Shown: positions 26,562 through 35,073, counted from the stretch's first letter. The stretch: DNA of 64,000 nucleotides from Actinomadura latina NBRC 106108 (GCF_001552195.1 NZ_BCQS01000017.1:62001-126000), one strand, 5' to 3'. The notes: generated from the sequence alone by a model not told the origin. Made by a program: numbers and translations.

Positions 26562-29087
26562 ATGACAGAGCAGCCGCGTACTCCGCATGTCCCTCCGAAG
26601 CCCTCCCTGGACGGCCTGGAGGAGAAGTGGGTACGCGCCTGGGAGGACGGGGGCGTCTACCGCTTCGACCGCACCCGGCCGCGCGCCGAGGTCTACTCGA
26701 TCGACACCCCCCCGCCCACCGTGAGCGGGTCCCTCCACGTCGGCCACGTCTTCTCCTATACCCACACCGATACCGTCGCGCGGTTCCACCGCATGCGCGG
26801 TCGCGCGGTCTTCTACCCGATGGGCTGGGACGATAACGGCCTTCCGACCGAGCGCCGGGTGCAGAACCATTTCGGTGTCCGGTGCGATCCGTCCCTTCCG
26901 TACGACCCGGACTTCGAGCCGCCGGCCAGGCCGGACCCGAAACGCCAGCTGCCGATTTCGCGGCGCAACTTCATCGAGCTGTGCGAACGGCTCACCGAGG
27001 TCGACGAGAAGGCCTTCGAGGAGATGTGGCGCCAGGTCGGCCTCTCGGTCGACTGGAACCACCTCTACACGACCATCGGGGACGTCTCCCGGACGGCGTC
27101 GCAGCGCGCCTTCCTGCGCAACCTGGCGCGCGGCGAGGCGTACGTCTCCGAGGCGCCGACACTGTGGGACGTCACGTTCCGCACGGCCGTCGCGCAGGCC
27201 GAACTGGAGGACCGGGAGCATCCCGGGGCCTTCTACCGGATCCGCTTCCACGGCGACGAGCGCCCCGTCTACATCGAGACGACGCGCCCGGAGCTGCTGC
27301 CCGCGTGCGTCGCGCTGGTCGCCCACCCCGACGACGAGCGGTACCGGGAGCTGTTCGGCACGACCGTCCGCACGCCCCTGTTCGGCACCCGGGTGCCGGT
27401 CCTCCCGCACCGCCTGGCCGAGCCCGGCAAGGGCTCCGGCATCGCGATGATCTGCACGTTCGGCGACGTCACGGACGTCATCTGGTGGCGCGAGCTGAAC
27501 CTGCCCACCCGCGCGATCATCGACTGGGACGGCCGCCTCGCCGCCGGCCCGCCCGCGGGCGTCGCCGCGGAGCCGTACGCGGAGCTGGCGGGCCAGACGG
27601 TCTTCTCCGCCAAGGAGCGCGTCGTCGAACTGCTCCGCGAGTCCGGCGACCTGGACGGCGAGCCGCGCAAGATCAGCCGGCCGGTGAAGTTCTACGAGAA
27701 GGGCAGCAAGCCCCTGGAGATCGTCACGACCCGGCAGTGGTACATCCGCAACGGCGGCCGCGACGAGGGCGTCCGCGCGGAGCTGCTCGCCCGCGGCCGC
27801 GAGCTGGAGTGGCACCCCGGCTACATGCGCGCACGCTACGAGAACTGGGTCGAGGGCCTGAACGGCGACTGGCTGATCTCCCGGCAGCGGTTCTTCGGCG
27901 TGCCGATCCCCGTCTGGTACCCGCTGGACGACGCCGGGGAACCGCGCCACGACGCGCCGATCGTCCCGGCCGAGGACGCGCTGCCGGTCGACCCGTCGTC
28001 CGACGTCCCGCCGGGCTTCACCGAGGAGCAGCGCGGCAAGCCGGGCGGCTTCGCCGGCGACCCCGACGTGATGGACACCTGGGCGACGTCGTCGCTGACC
28101 CCGCAGATCGCGGGCGGCTGGGAGCGCGACGCCGACCTGTTCGGCCGCGTCTTCCCCTACGACCTGCGGCCCCAGGCGCACGACATCATCCGGACGTGGC
28201 TGTTCTCCACGGTCGTCCGGGCGCATCTGGAGCACGGCTCGCTGCCGTGGCGGGGCACCGCGCTGTCCGGCTGGATCCTCGACCCGGACCGCAAGAAGAT
28301 GTCGAAGTCCAAGGGCAACGTCGTCACGCCGATCGACCTGCTGCGCGAGTACGGCTCCGACGCCGTCCGCTACTGGGCGGCCAGCGGCCGCCCCGGCACC
28401 GACACCGCGTTCGACACCGGCCAGATCAAGGTCGGCCGCCGCCTCGCCATCAAGATCCTCAACGCCTCCAAGTTCGTCCTCGGTCTCGGGGAGGTCGAGG
28501 CCGGCGCCTCGGTGACGGAGCCGCTGGACCGGGCGATGCTGGCGACCCTCTCCGGTGTCGTCCAGGAGGCGACGCAGGCGTTCGAGGGCTACGACTACAC
28601 GCGGGCGCTGGAGCGCACCGAGCGGTTCTTCTGGGAGTTCTGCGACGACTACCTGGAACTGGTGAAGGCCCGCGCCTACGGGGACGGCCCGGAGGCGCAG
28701 TCGGCGCGGGCCGCGCTGCGCTCGGCGCTGTCGGTGCTGCTGCGCCTGTTCGCGCCCGTCCTGCCGTTCGTGACCGAAGAGGTCTGGTCGTGGTGGCGGC
28801 ACGGGTCGGTGCACGCGGCGTCGTGGCCGGCGGCCGCCGAGCTGTCGGCGGGCGGCGACCCGGCCGTCCTCGCCGCGACGGGCGAGGCGCTCCGCCAGGT
28901 CCGCAAGGCGAAGTCGGAGGCGAAGGCGTCGATGCGCGCCGATGTGGCCCGCGCCGTCGTCCGCGGCGCGGAGGTGATGCACATCGCGCGGCCGGATCTG
29001 GCCGCGGCCGGGCGCATCGCCGACCTCACGCTGGAGGCCGCGCCCGCCGACCTGTCCGTCGAGGTCGTGCTGGCGCCCGCCACCTGA
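26562..29087 (+). CDS. valS: Valyl-tRNA synthetase
   Basis: An 841-residue class I aminoacyl-tRNA synthetase that charges tRNA-Val. HIGH-type motif: [20 protein letters not shown] (about 50-69); KMSKS motif: [15 protein letters not shown] (about 578-592). The editing domain (CP1) lies between, including [19 protein letters not shown], and an anticodon-binding domain follows. It is the compact actinobacterial type with only a short C-terminal region. The ATG lacks a Shine-Dalgarno; a TACCAT box at 26550-26555 ends six bases upstream, suggesting a leaderless transcript. No T-box leader was seen. Confidence 0.95.
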   Translation: MTEQPRTPHVPPKPSLDGLEEKWVRAWEDGGVYRFDRTRPRAEVYSIDTPPPTVSGSLHVGHVFSYTHTDTVARFHRMRGRAVFYPMGWDDNGLPTERRVQNHFGVRCDPSLPYDPDFEPPARPDPKRQLPISRRNFIELCERLTEVDEKAFEEMWRQVGLSVDWNHLYTTIGDVSRTASQRAFLRNLARGEAYVSEAPTLWDVTFRTAVAQAELEDREHPGAFYRIRFHGDERPVYIETTRPELLPACVALVAHPDDERYRELFGTTVRTPLFGTRVPVLPHRLAEPGKGSGIAMICTFGDVTDVIWWRELNLPTRAIIDWDGRLAAGPPAGVAAEPYAELAGQTVFSAKERVVELLRESGDLDGEPRKISRPVKFYEKGSKPLEIVTTRQWYIRNGGRDEGVRAELLARGRELEWHPGYMRARYENWVEGLNGDWLISRQRFFGVPIPVWYPLDDAGEPRHDAPIVPAEDALPVDPSSDVPPGFTEEQRGKPGGFAGDPDVMDTWATSSLTPQIAGGWERDADLFGRVFPYDLRPQAHDIIRTWLFSTVVRAHLEHGSLPWRGTALSGWILDPDRKKMSKSKGNVVTPIDLLREYGSDAVRYWAASGRPGTDTAFDTGQIKVGRRLAIKILNASKFVLGLGEVEAGASVTEPLDRAMLATLSGVVQEATQAFEGYDYTRALERTERFFWEFCDDYLELVKARAYGDGPEAQSARAALRSALSVLLRLFAPVLPFVTEEVWSWWRHGSVHAASWPAAAELSAGGDPAVLAATGEALRQVRKAKSEAKASMRADVARAVVRGAEVMHIARPDLAAAGRIADLTLEAAPADLSVEVVLAPAT

Positions 29088-29114
29088 CCCCCGTGGCGCC
29101 TGCCCCTGCTCAGA

Positions 29115-30401
29115 TCAGAACGTGCAGGGCAGGTGCTTGATGCCGTTGATGAAGCTGGAGAAGAGGCGGTCGGGCTCCCCGGTGGCGCGGATGTCCGGCA
29201 CGCGGGTGAACAGCTCGCGGAACATCACGGTGATCTCGCGGCGGGCCAGGTTCGCGCCGAGGCAGAAGTGCGGGCCGGGGCCGCCGAATCCGACGTGCGG
29301 GTTGGGCGAGCGGGTGATGTCGAAGACGTCGGGGTTCTCGAAGACCGTCTCGTCCCGGTTGGCGGAGTTGTAGAACAGCAGGACCTTGTCGCCCGCGCGG
29401 TACTGGTGGCCGTTCATCACGTGGTCGCGCGTCAGCGTCCGGCGGAACTGGATGACGGGCGTCGCCATCCGGACGATCTCCTCGACGGCGCCCGGCATGC
29501 GCGCGTCGAAGTCCTCCATCAGCAGGGCGCGCTGCTCGGGGTTGTCGGTGAACAGCTTGAGGCCGTGCGACATCGCGTTGCGGGTCGTCTCGTTCCCGGC
29601 CACCACGAGCAGGATGAAGAAGGAGCCGATCTCCTGGTCGGTCAGCCGCTCGCCGTCCACCTCGGCGGAGATCAGCGCCGACACCAGGTCGTCGCCCGGG
29701 TGCCGGCGGCGCCGCCGGGCGAGCTTCATCGCCAGGTGGTTCAACTCGTACCCGGCGACCATCACCTTGAGCAGCCCGTACAGCGCGCCGAGGCGGGTGA
29801 TGCCGTCGCGGGTGTAGTCCTTGCCGCCGCTGTACTCGGGATCGCCGAGCCCCAGGATGATGTTCGTCCGCTCGTACACCATCGGGCGGACGGGCTCGGG
29901 GATGCCCATCATGTCGCAGATGACCTGGAGGGGAAGCCGTGCGGCGACATCGGTGACGAAGTCCGCCGACCCCTTCGCGATCAGGTCGTCCACGATCCGG
30001 GTCGCGGCGGACTGGAGGTCGGTCTCCATCTTCTCCAGGATGCGCGGGGTGAACGCCCGCGACACGATCTTGCGGATCTTGGCGTGCCGCGGGTCGTCCA
30101 TGTTGATCATCGAGCCGAAGTACCGCGCCAGGTACCCGGGCAGGTCGGCGATGCTGTTCGAGCACGGCTCGCTGCTGAAGATCTGCGGTGTGCGGCTGGC
30201 CTCGACGACGTCGGCGTGCCTGGCCAGCGCGTAGAAGCCGGGGCCCTGCTTGACGAACGGCAGCTTCAGCTCCTGGAAGAACGCCGGATGCTCGCGCCGC
30301 CGCAGCCCGGCGAACTCGGCCAGCCGCCGTTCCTGCGGCAGGGCCCAGAAGGCCAGATCCGACACGCTCAGCTTGCCGGCGTCCGGCACCGTCGTCGTCA
30401 C
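29115..30401 (-). CDS. Cytochrome P450 (CYP124/125/142-like)
   Basis: A 428-residue soluble P450. The I-helix motif is VVAGNETTRNAMSHG, the ExxR motif is EEIVR, and the heme-binding loop is FGGPGPHFCLGANLAR, with the thiolate cysteine at about residue 372. The N-terminal SINMDDPRHAKIRKIVSRAFTPR-type helix and overall sequence recall actinobacterial enzymes that oxidise cholesterol side chains or methyl-branched lipids, but the substrate is inference. GTG 30401 has GAGGAC upstream. A palindrome sits in its promoter region. There is no ferredoxin gene nearby. Confidence 0.9.
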   Translation of the reverse strand: MTTTVPDAGKLSVSDLAFWALPQERRLAEFAGLRRREHPAFFQELKLPFVKQGPGFYALARHADVVEASRTPQIFSSEPCSNSIADLPGYLARYFGSMINMDDPRHAKIRKIVSRAFTPRILEKMETDLQSAATRIVDDLIAKGSADFVTDVAARLPLQVICDMMGIPEPVRPMVYERTNIILGLGDPEYSGGKDYTRDGITRLGALYGLLKVMVAGYELNHLAMKLARRRRRHPGDDLVSALISAEVDGERLTDQEIGSFFILLVVAGNETTRNAMSHGLKLFTDNPEQRALLMEDFDARMPGAVEEIVRMATPVIQFRRTLTRDHVMNGHQYRAGDKVLLFYNSANRDETVFENPDVFDITRSPNPHVGFGGPGPHFCLGANLARREITVMFRELFTRVPDIRATGEPDRLFSSFINGIKHLPCTF

Positions 30402-30428
30402 TGCGCACCGTCCTCGCGTCCAGAATCT

Positions 30429-30448
30429 GGTTCGGTTTACATCGAACC
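30429..30448 (-). promoter_or_regulatory. Palindrome upstream of the P450 gene, possible repressor operator
   Basis: GGTTCGGTTTACATCGAACC has 6-bp arms GGTTCG/CGAACC around 8 bases, 28 bases before the P450 start. Size and place suit a TetR- or GntR-type operator. It does not fit the KstR consensus I know. No regulator gene is adjacent. Confidence 0.45.
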
Positions 30449-30476
30449 GAGATACCGGGCGCGCCGTCAAGGGGAA

Positions 30477-30568
30477 TCAGCCGGCCGCCGCCATCCGCCG
30501 CTGCAGCACGGCCCGCTCCACCGCCGCCCACGCACCGGACGTCACCAGGTACAACCCCGCCGGAGGCG
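30477..30568 (-). pseudogene. Possible C-terminal remnant of a YidC/Oxa1-type insertase
   Basis: The last 30 codons before the stop at 30477 read TPPAGLYLVTSGAWAAVERA and then VLQRRMAAAG. This resembles the final membrane segment of YidC-like proteins (PAGLxLYxxTS-xW). Upstream in the same frame there is only the antisense-like shadow of the next gene, so no intact gene exists. The alternative is chance similarity in a short frame. Confidence 0.35.
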
Positions 30569-31123
30569 TCACAGAAGAAGGAGCGCGAGGGCGGAAAGGG
30601 AGGCGATGGCCGTGGTGGTCTTCGTCAGGGGCATCCGGGCGGCTATCGCGGCGTCCCGGTGGTGGTCGCGGGCCAGGTAGGTGAGGGCGGCGCTCAGGGC
30701 GCGGCCCAGGCCGAACGCCGCGCCCGTGAGGAGGACGGTCAGCAGGTTCTCGTGGACGAAGAGGAGAGCCAGCGCCAGGACATAGGGGGCCGTGGCGGGA
30801 ACGTAGGTGCGGACGCCGGTGCCCAGTTCGAAGCCGAATTGGAGGGTGCCCCGGCGCAGGCGGGTCTGGAGGACGTCCGGGGGGATCTGGCGGGCGTTCT
30901 GCGGGAGGGGGAGGCGGATCAGGCCGAGTTCGCGGGCTGCGCCCACGGCGGCGACCGCCAGGACCGCCCAGGTGTGGGCCGCCGGCGGGAGCGGCGCGGA
31001 GAGGCCGGACAGCAGCCACACCACCGCGGCGCTGAGGGTGCCTCCCAGCAGGAGCCCGGAGGTGAAGACGGCCAGGACCTCGCCCTGCCGTACGGGAGCT
31101 CGCCAACCTGGCGAGAACAGCAC
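30569..31123 (-). CDS. Membrane protein closing the mau-like operon, function unknown
   Basis: A 184-residue protein with four or five hydrophobic segments: about 17-40 (VLAVFTSGLLLGGTLSAAVVW), 48-63, 112-130 (TAPYVLALALLFVHENLLTVL) and a C-terminal one ending ALALLLL. Between them a polar stretch, LPQNARQIPPDVLQTRLRRG, leads to LQFGFELGTGVRTY, which looks like a conserved loop. The GTG start at 31123 has only a weak GCGAG upstream and lies 18 bases after the stop of the 55-residue gene, so it is probably read from the same mRNA. No family recognised. A partner for redox transfer or export across the membrane is conceivable. Confidence 0.65.
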   Translation of the reverse strand: MLFSPGWRAPVRQGEVLAVFTSGLLLGGTLSAAVVWLLSGLSAPLPPAAHTWAVLAVAAVGAARELGLIRLPLPQNARQIPPDVLQTRLRRGTLQFGFELGTGVRTYVPATAPYVLALALLFVHENLLTVLLTGAAFGLGRALSAALTYLARDHHRDAAIAARMPLTKTTTAIASLSALALLLL

Positions 31124-31141
31124 GGACTCGCTGTTACGCGT

Positions 31142-31309
31142 TCAAACGCTGCCCGACAGCGAGAAGCCGGCGAGGGCCCCGATCGACGCCCAGCACAGGA
31201 CGGCGGCGTCCAGGGCGGCGGCCGAGACCGCGAGGAGGACCAGGGCCGCGACGGGCAGGAGGGGATCGGTGAGGCCCCGCCGCAGCCGCCCGGCCGTCAG
31301 TTCTTGCAC
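31142..31309 (-). CDS. 55-residue small membrane protein within the mau-like operon
   Basis: A short frame that starts with GTG inside the last codons of the 12-Cys protein gene (13-base overlap) and encodes an amphipathic, arginine-containing N-terminus (MQELTAGRLRRGLTDP) followed by about 38 hydrophobic residues (PVAALVLLAVSAAALDAAVL and more), enough for one or two membrane helices, with one cysteine. The overlap and hydrophobic profile are like those of other genes in this operon. It may be a separate small subunit, or the detached N-terminus of the next membrane protein. Confidence 0.5.
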   Translation of the reverse strand: MQELTAGRLRRGLTDPLLPVAALVLLAVSAAALDAAVLCWASIGALAGFSLSGSV

Positions 31310-31851
31310 GCCATCGCTTTACGGCAGATCGTCTTGTACCAGTTGCCCTTCTTGGACTTCTTCCAGCCGTCGTGGCAGCGCCAGGTGACGCCCTTCTTGC
31401 AGCTGCCGCAGCTCTTGGTGTAGGCCCAGAGCCATCCGTCGTAGCCGCCGCCGTAGCACTGGTTGGGGCGCAGCTTGTACCGGCCGGGGTCGGAGACGCC
31501 CGACTTGTGGAAGCCCTTGTACTTGCCGCTCGTCCGGCAGCACCAGCTGCACACGTAGCTCGGCCCGCAGCCGGGGGAGCAGTTGTGGTCGGCCGCGTAC
31601 GAGGGGCAGCGCGGATAGATGTCGTAGTAGCCGACCAGCTGGAACCCGGACGAGAGCGCCTCCCGGGCGGGCGGGAACACGCCGAGCGCCTTCAGCCCGG
31701 CGGTGGCGCCCGCCGCGGCCAGGCCGGTCAGGACACTGCGCCGGACGGGCCGGAACCTCCGCTCGTCCGCCGGGACGGGACGCCGCCGGACCCGCCGGGC
31801 CCCGGCGGGGCGCGGCCCGCGCAGCGGCGGGATGTCGTCCAGTTCGATCAT
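31297..31851 (-). CDS. Tat-exported 12-cysteine protein, MauA-like
   Basis: A 184-residue protein. Residues 1-38 are a long charged n-region; VRRSVLTGLAAAGATAGLKA (about 39-58) is a twin-arginine signal. The mature part of about 120 residues has exactly 12 cysteines (PRC, HNC, PGC, YVC, SWCC, NQC, KSC, GSC, WRC, TIC, MAC) and is rich in Tyr, Trp, Lys and Gly. Methylamine dehydrogenase light chain (MauA) also is about 188 residues, has a long RRSV-type Tat leader and 12 cysteines in six disulphides, and follows mauE-mauD. Some spacing is shared (CY...AY..SC, W.C). One Trp that forms the TTQ cofactor in MauA has no counterpart beside the CY motif. ATG overlaps the upstream stop (ATGA). Function is unknown. 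Confidence 0.8.
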   Translation of the reverse strand: MIELDDIPPLRGPRPAGARRVRRRPVPADERRFRPVRRSVLTGLAAAGATAGLKALGVFPPAREALSSGFQLVGYYDIYPRCPSYAADHNCSPGCGPSYVCSWCCRTSGKYKGFHKSGVSDPGRYKLRPNQCYGGGYDGWLWAYTKSCGSCKKGVTWRCHDGWKKSKKGNWYKTICRKAMACKN

Positions 31852-32312
31852 TGGACCGCCTCCGGGGTCAGCTCATGGAGGGCTTCGGGCGAGCCCACGG
31901 GCTGCGCGGCCCGCACCCGCCCGTCCGTGCCGACGAGCACGGCGAACGGGGTGGCGGGGACGCGGTAGTCGGCGAACAGGCCGTCCTGCTCGCCGGTCAG
32001 CACGGTCACGCCGGCGGGCGACCCGTCCTCCGGCGGCGGGCCCGCGAAGATCGCGTGCAGCGGCCGGTCCAGCGCGCCCGCGGCGGCCAGCACGTCGGTG
32101 CAGACGCCGCAGTCCCGGTCCAGGAAGAGCAGCAGGCCCGGGCCGAGCCGGTCGAAGGCGGGCGCGGGCGTGCCCGGCGCGAGGCCGAGCCCGGCCGTGC
32201 GGGGCGCCCCCTGGCCGAGCGCGTGCACCTGCCGGACCAGACCGGCGACCACCAGGGCGAGCAGCAGGATCGCGACCCACGACAGCAGCAGTGCGCTGTT
32301 CTGGAAGCTCAT
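31848..32312 (-). CDS. Membrane-anchored thioredoxin-like protein (MauD-like)
   Basis: A 154-residue protein with one N-terminal membrane helix (about 7-27, LLLSWVAILLLALVVAGLV) and an outer thioredoxin-fold domain. The active-site pair is CGVC in LLFLDRDCGVCTDVL (about residue 65-68); cis-proline region VPATPFAVLVGTDG follows. MauD is the thioredoxin-like factor required for disulphide formation or shuffling in the 12-Cys MauA; the adjacent gene encodes just such a protein. ATG overlaps the stop of the MauE-like gene (ATGA), and its own stop overlaps the next ATG, so all three are coupled. Confidence 0.82.
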   Translation of the reverse strand: MSFQNSALLLSWVAILLLALVVAGLVRQVHALGQGAPRTAGLGLAPGTPAPAFDRLGPGLLLFLDRDCGVCTDVLAAAGALDRPLHAIFAGPPPEDGSPAGVTVLTGEQDGLFADYRVPATPFAVLVGTDGRVRAAQPVGSPEALHELTPEAVQ

Positions 32313-32839
32313 CCGGCCGTCCTCCTCTCCGTGAGCAGTGCGCGGGGGAGCGTCCAGAGGAGCACCGCGAACCCCAGCCCCGCCACGCTGGCGATGAACA
32401 TCTCGTATGCGGTCGAACCGGCCGGAAGGCCGTGCAGCGCGCCGGTGAGGGCGAGCAGGGCGAGCGCGGCGGCCCGTCCGGCGACCCAGCCGGTCATCGG
32501 CGTGCCGTCGCCCGCGCACCCGCACGGGACGCCCTTCCGGGTGCGGGACACGTACGTCCCGTAGACCGCGTAGACGCCGAGGAGGACGGCCGCCGCGCCG
32601 GACGCCGCCCGCATGGGGCCGTCCAGCCAGAGCAGCAGCGCCGCCGCGCCGGCCGCGCCGGTCAGCGCCTCGGCGACGATCACCGAGGCCGCCAGGGCGG
32701 TGGCGAGCCCGCGCGGGAACACCCGCTGCGCCCGCAGCGCGGCGGCCAGCGCGCGGGGGTGCCTGACCTGCCCGGTCACCGAGGCGAGCAATACCAGCGG
32801 GACCGCGACCGCGGCGATCCCGGCGAGCAGCCCGGTCAC
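32309..32839 (-). CDS. MauE/DoxX-like redox-associated membrane protein
   Basis: A 176-residue integral membrane protein with about five hydrophobic segments (LLAGIAAVAVPLVLLASV, GLATALAASVIVAEALTG, AASGAAAVLLGVYAVYGTYV, AAALALLALTGALHGL, MFIASVAGLGFAVLLWTL). A two-cysteine motif, GVPCGCAGDG, lies in a loop near residue 104, as in MauE and other VKOR/DoxX-type partners that pass electrons or disulphides across the membrane. Family length is similar. GTG start overlaps the upstream stop (GTGA). With the MauD-like protein it would maintain the thiol-disulphide state of the exported 12-Cys protein. Confidence 0.82.
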   Translation of the reverse strand: MTGLLAGIAAVAVPLVLLASVTGQVRHPRALAAALRAQRVFPRGLATALAASVIVAEALTGAAGAAALLLWLDGPMRAASGAAAVLLGVYAVYGTYVSRTRKGVPCGCAGDGTPMTGWVAGRAAALALLALTGALHGLPAGSTAYEMFIASVAGLGFAVLLWTLPRALLTERRTAG

Positions 32840-33534
32840 CGGACCGCCTCGACCGCCAGCCCGGCGAGCCGCCGCGGGACCTCGCGCACCCGGTCCTCCT
32901 CCGGCAGGACGGTCACCAGCAGCGATCTGAGCGCCAGCAGGAAGTAGGGGCCCTGGCCCTCCACGGTGTCCTGGAACAGCTCGCCGCCGGCGACCGGCGC
33001 GCCGCGCCACGACGGCAGCCGCTTGCGCGTCTGCGTGTTCAGCGCGGTGATCTCCAGGAGCCCGAGGCCCGGGACCTCCTTGACCATCTCGGCCGGCTCG
33101 GGGCGGCGGGCCCGGCCGCGCGGGACGGCGGTGATCCCGTCCTCGTGCTCGGTCAGCCGGACGGTGTCGAAGAACGCCACGGCGTCCGCCGGCCGCCCGT
33201 GGTAGAGATGCGTGAACACCGCGTGCCGGCGCCCCTCCCACACGGCGGCGAGGACGGGGTCGCTCAGCCCGGTGTCCCGGTCGCGGGTCGCCGTCCGGCC
33301 CACCCGCAGCCGCCCGCCCTGGATGCGGAACTCCTGCTCGAAGCGCTCGACGCCGATGTCCTCGGCCCAGCCGAGCGCGTCCGCGCGGGTGCCGCTGGAG
33401 ATCTCGTGCAGCCGCCCGCGGTCGGCGATCCGCGCGACCGACGTGCACGGGCGCCCGAGATCGTGGGCGCCGGTGAGCCGGACCCGCACCCCGTCCAGCG
33501 ACCGGTGGGTGACCTTGCGCTCAGGTGCTCCCAT
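32836..33534 (-). CDS. First gene of the mau-like operon, soluble protein of unknown function
   Basis: A 232-residue protein without signal peptide or membrane helix, MGAPERKVTHRSLDGVRVRL at the start, one cysteine, mixed alpha/beta character. Visible segments include GRPCTSVARIADRGRLHEIS, RRHAVFTHLYHGRPADAVAFFDTVRLTEHEDG and TVEGQGPYFLLALRSLLVTVLP. It takes the place that mauB (the secreted heavy chain) occupies before mauE, but is far shorter and lacks beta-propeller repeats or an export signal. ATG 33534 has AAGGGGAC and follows a hairpin. I do not recognise the family; it could be a cytosolic chaperone, modifying factor or regulator for the exported protein. Confidence 0.75.
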   Translation of the reverse strand: MGAPERKVTHRSLDGVRVRLTGAHDLGRPCTSVARIADRGRLHEISSGTRADALGWAEDIGVERFEQEFRIQGGRLRVGRTATRDRDTGLSDPVLAAVWEGRRHAVFTHLYHGRPADAVAFFDTVRLTEHEDGITAVPRGRARRPEPAEMVKEVPGLGLLEITALNTQTRKRLPSWRGAPVAGGELFQDTVEGQGPYFLLALRSLLVTVLPEEDRVREVPRRLAGLAVEAVR

Positions 33535-33547
33535 ACCGTCCCCTTCC

Positions 33548-33572
33548 TGCTGGGATGGAATGTCCCACAGCA
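33548..33572 (-). promoter_or_regulatory. Stem-loop just before the ribosome site of the mau-like operon
   Basis: On the minus strand TGCTGTGGGA and TCCCAGCA pair with one bulged T around a loop CATTCCA; the ribosome site AGGAAGGGGA follows at once. It may be an operator or an mRNA structure that tunes translation of the first gene. Confidence 0.4.
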
Positions 33573-33765
33573 GCACCGCAGGTAACAGAGGCGACAGTAC
33601 GCATAATCCGATTCTTCAGGGCCAAACCTTCCGGAAGTGGTCACGTCCGGGAACGGGTAGGGTCAACTGCCGGACTCGCGCGGCGGCGTTTCGGCTGCGG
33701 CCGGGCACGGCGCCGTGGGTAGGGTCGTGTGGTTCTCCGGCAGGTAAGCGTCGAGGTGGAGTCCC

Positions 33766-34257
33766 GTGAGCAAGGTCGATGTGCTGATCCAGCGGCTGGA
33801 TCCGGAGCTGCCCCTGCCCGCGTACGCGCACCCGGGCGACGCGGGCGCCGATCTGGTCGCCGCCGTGGACGTCGAACTGCCGCCGGGGGAGCGCGCCGTC
33901 GTCCCGACCGGGGTCGCGATCGCGCTGCCGGACGGCTACGCGGCTTTCATTCACCCCAGGTCCGGATTGGGCGCTAGGTTGGGAGTGACCATAGTCAACG
34001 CACCCGGTACGGTCGACGCCGGCTATCGGGGTGAGATCAAGGTGACCCTGCTGAACACCGACCCCCGCGCCACGGTGACGCTGCGGCGCGGAGACCGCAT
34101 TGCGCAGATGGTCGTGCAGCGGGTGGAGCGCGCGGTGTTCCACGAGGTCGCCGACCTTCCCGGAGCGGCGCGCGGAACCGACGGATTCGGCTCCACGGGC
34201 GGGTTCGGCGCCGTGCGCGTAGCCGGGGACAATGAGCACAGTCGAGAAGGAGTGTGA
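33766..34257 (+). CDS. dut: dUTP diphosphatase
   Basis: A 163-residue trimeric dUTPase that hydrolyses dUTP to dUMP and keeps uracil out of DNA. All five family motifs are visible: PGDAGADL (about 22-29), [11 protein letters not shown] (about 62-72), [16 protein letters not shown] (about 77-92), [12 protein letters not shown] and the C-terminal [13 protein letters not shown] lid. GTG start with GAGGTGGAG upstream. Four bases separate it from the DUF3710 gene, as in Streptomyces. Confidence 0.95.
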   Translation: MSKVDVLIQRLDPELPLPAYAHPGDAGADLVAAVDVELPPGERAVVPTGVAIALPDGYAAFIHPRSGLGARLGVTIVNAPGTVDAGYRGEIKVTLLNTDPRATVTLRRGDRIAQMVVQRVERAVFHEVADLPGAARGTDGFGSTGGFGAVRVAGDNEHSREGV

Positions 34258-34260
34258 GTC

Positions 34261-35073
34261 GTGGCTTTTGGACGTCGCCGGCAGGCCGAGGAGCCCGAGA
34301 AGGGCGCCGAGGTCACCGAGGAGCCGGCGGAGAACGCCGAGGAGGCTCCCGCCAAGGCGGAGTCGGCCGAAGGCGGCCCGTGGGACTCCGAGGACTCCTT
34401 CCCCGAGATGCAGCGGCTCGACTTCGGGTCCCTGCAGGTGCCCGTCGCCCCGGGGCTGGGTTTCCAGGTGAACTTCGAGGCCACCCAGGTGGACGAGGAG
34501 GGCAACCCGCTCGACGGGCGGCCCGTCGCCGTGCTGGTGCAGTACGAGGAGAGCGCCATGCAGCTCCAGGTGTTCGCCGCGCCGAAGCGCAGCGGCATCT
34601 GGGACGACGTGCGCCGTGAGACCGCCAAGGACATCACGGAGGAGGCGCAGGGCCAGACCCAGGAGGGCGAGGGCCCGTTCGGTCCCGAACTGCTGGCGAT
34701 GGTCCCGGCGGCGCTGACCGAGGAGGTCCTCGCGGAGATGCCGCAGGAGGTCCGCGAGCAGATCCCGGCCGAGTTCGTCGAGCAGGGCTGGGCGCCGCAG
34801 ATCATCCGCTTCCTCGGCGTGGACGGCCCCCGCTGGTTCCTCCAGGCCGTGGTGCAGGGCGCCGCGATCGAGGACGAGGAGCAGTGGCAGGTCCTGGAGG
34901 ACGTGCTGCGCGGCGTGGTCGTGGTGCGCGGCGACGCCCCGATGCCGCCGCGCGACCTGCTGGAGCTGCAGATCCCCAAGGAGTTCAGCGAGGCCGGGCA
35001 GGACGACGAGGAGGGGGCCGAGGAGACCTTCGACCCGTTCGAGCGCGGTCCCGAGATCACCGAGGTCCGCTAG
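34261..35073 (+). CDS. DUF3710 protein
   Basis: A 270-residue soluble acidic protein conserved beside dut in actinobacteria. The first 45 residues are a charged disordered tail (MAFGRRRQAEEPEKGAEVTE). The folded part starts at MQRLDFGSLQVPV and includes MQLQVFAAPKRSGIWDDVR, FLGVDGPRWFLQAVVQG and the closing LRGVVVVRGDAPMPPRDLL. No catalytic residues are known for the family. GTG start three bases after the dut stop; a hairpin terminator follows. Confidence 0.9.
   Translation: MAFGRRRQAEEPEKGAEVTEEPAENAEEAPAKAESAEGGPWDSEDSFPEMQRLDFGSLQVPVAPGLGFQVNFEATQVDEEGNPLDGRPVAVLVQYEESAMQLQVFAAPKRSGIWDDVRRETAKDITEEAQGQTQEGEGPFGPELLAMVPAALTEEVLAEMPQEVREQIPAEFVEQGWAPQIIRFLGVDGPRWFLQAVVQGAAIEDEEQWQVLEDVLRGVVVVRGDAPMPPRDLLELQIPKEFSEAGQDDEEGAEETFDPFERGPEITEVR

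Noticed and set aside
29133-30680. 515-codon plus-strand frame across the P450
   Set aside because: Antisense to a P450 with intact I-helix, ExxR and heme motifs; composition is His/Arg/Gly-rich noise.
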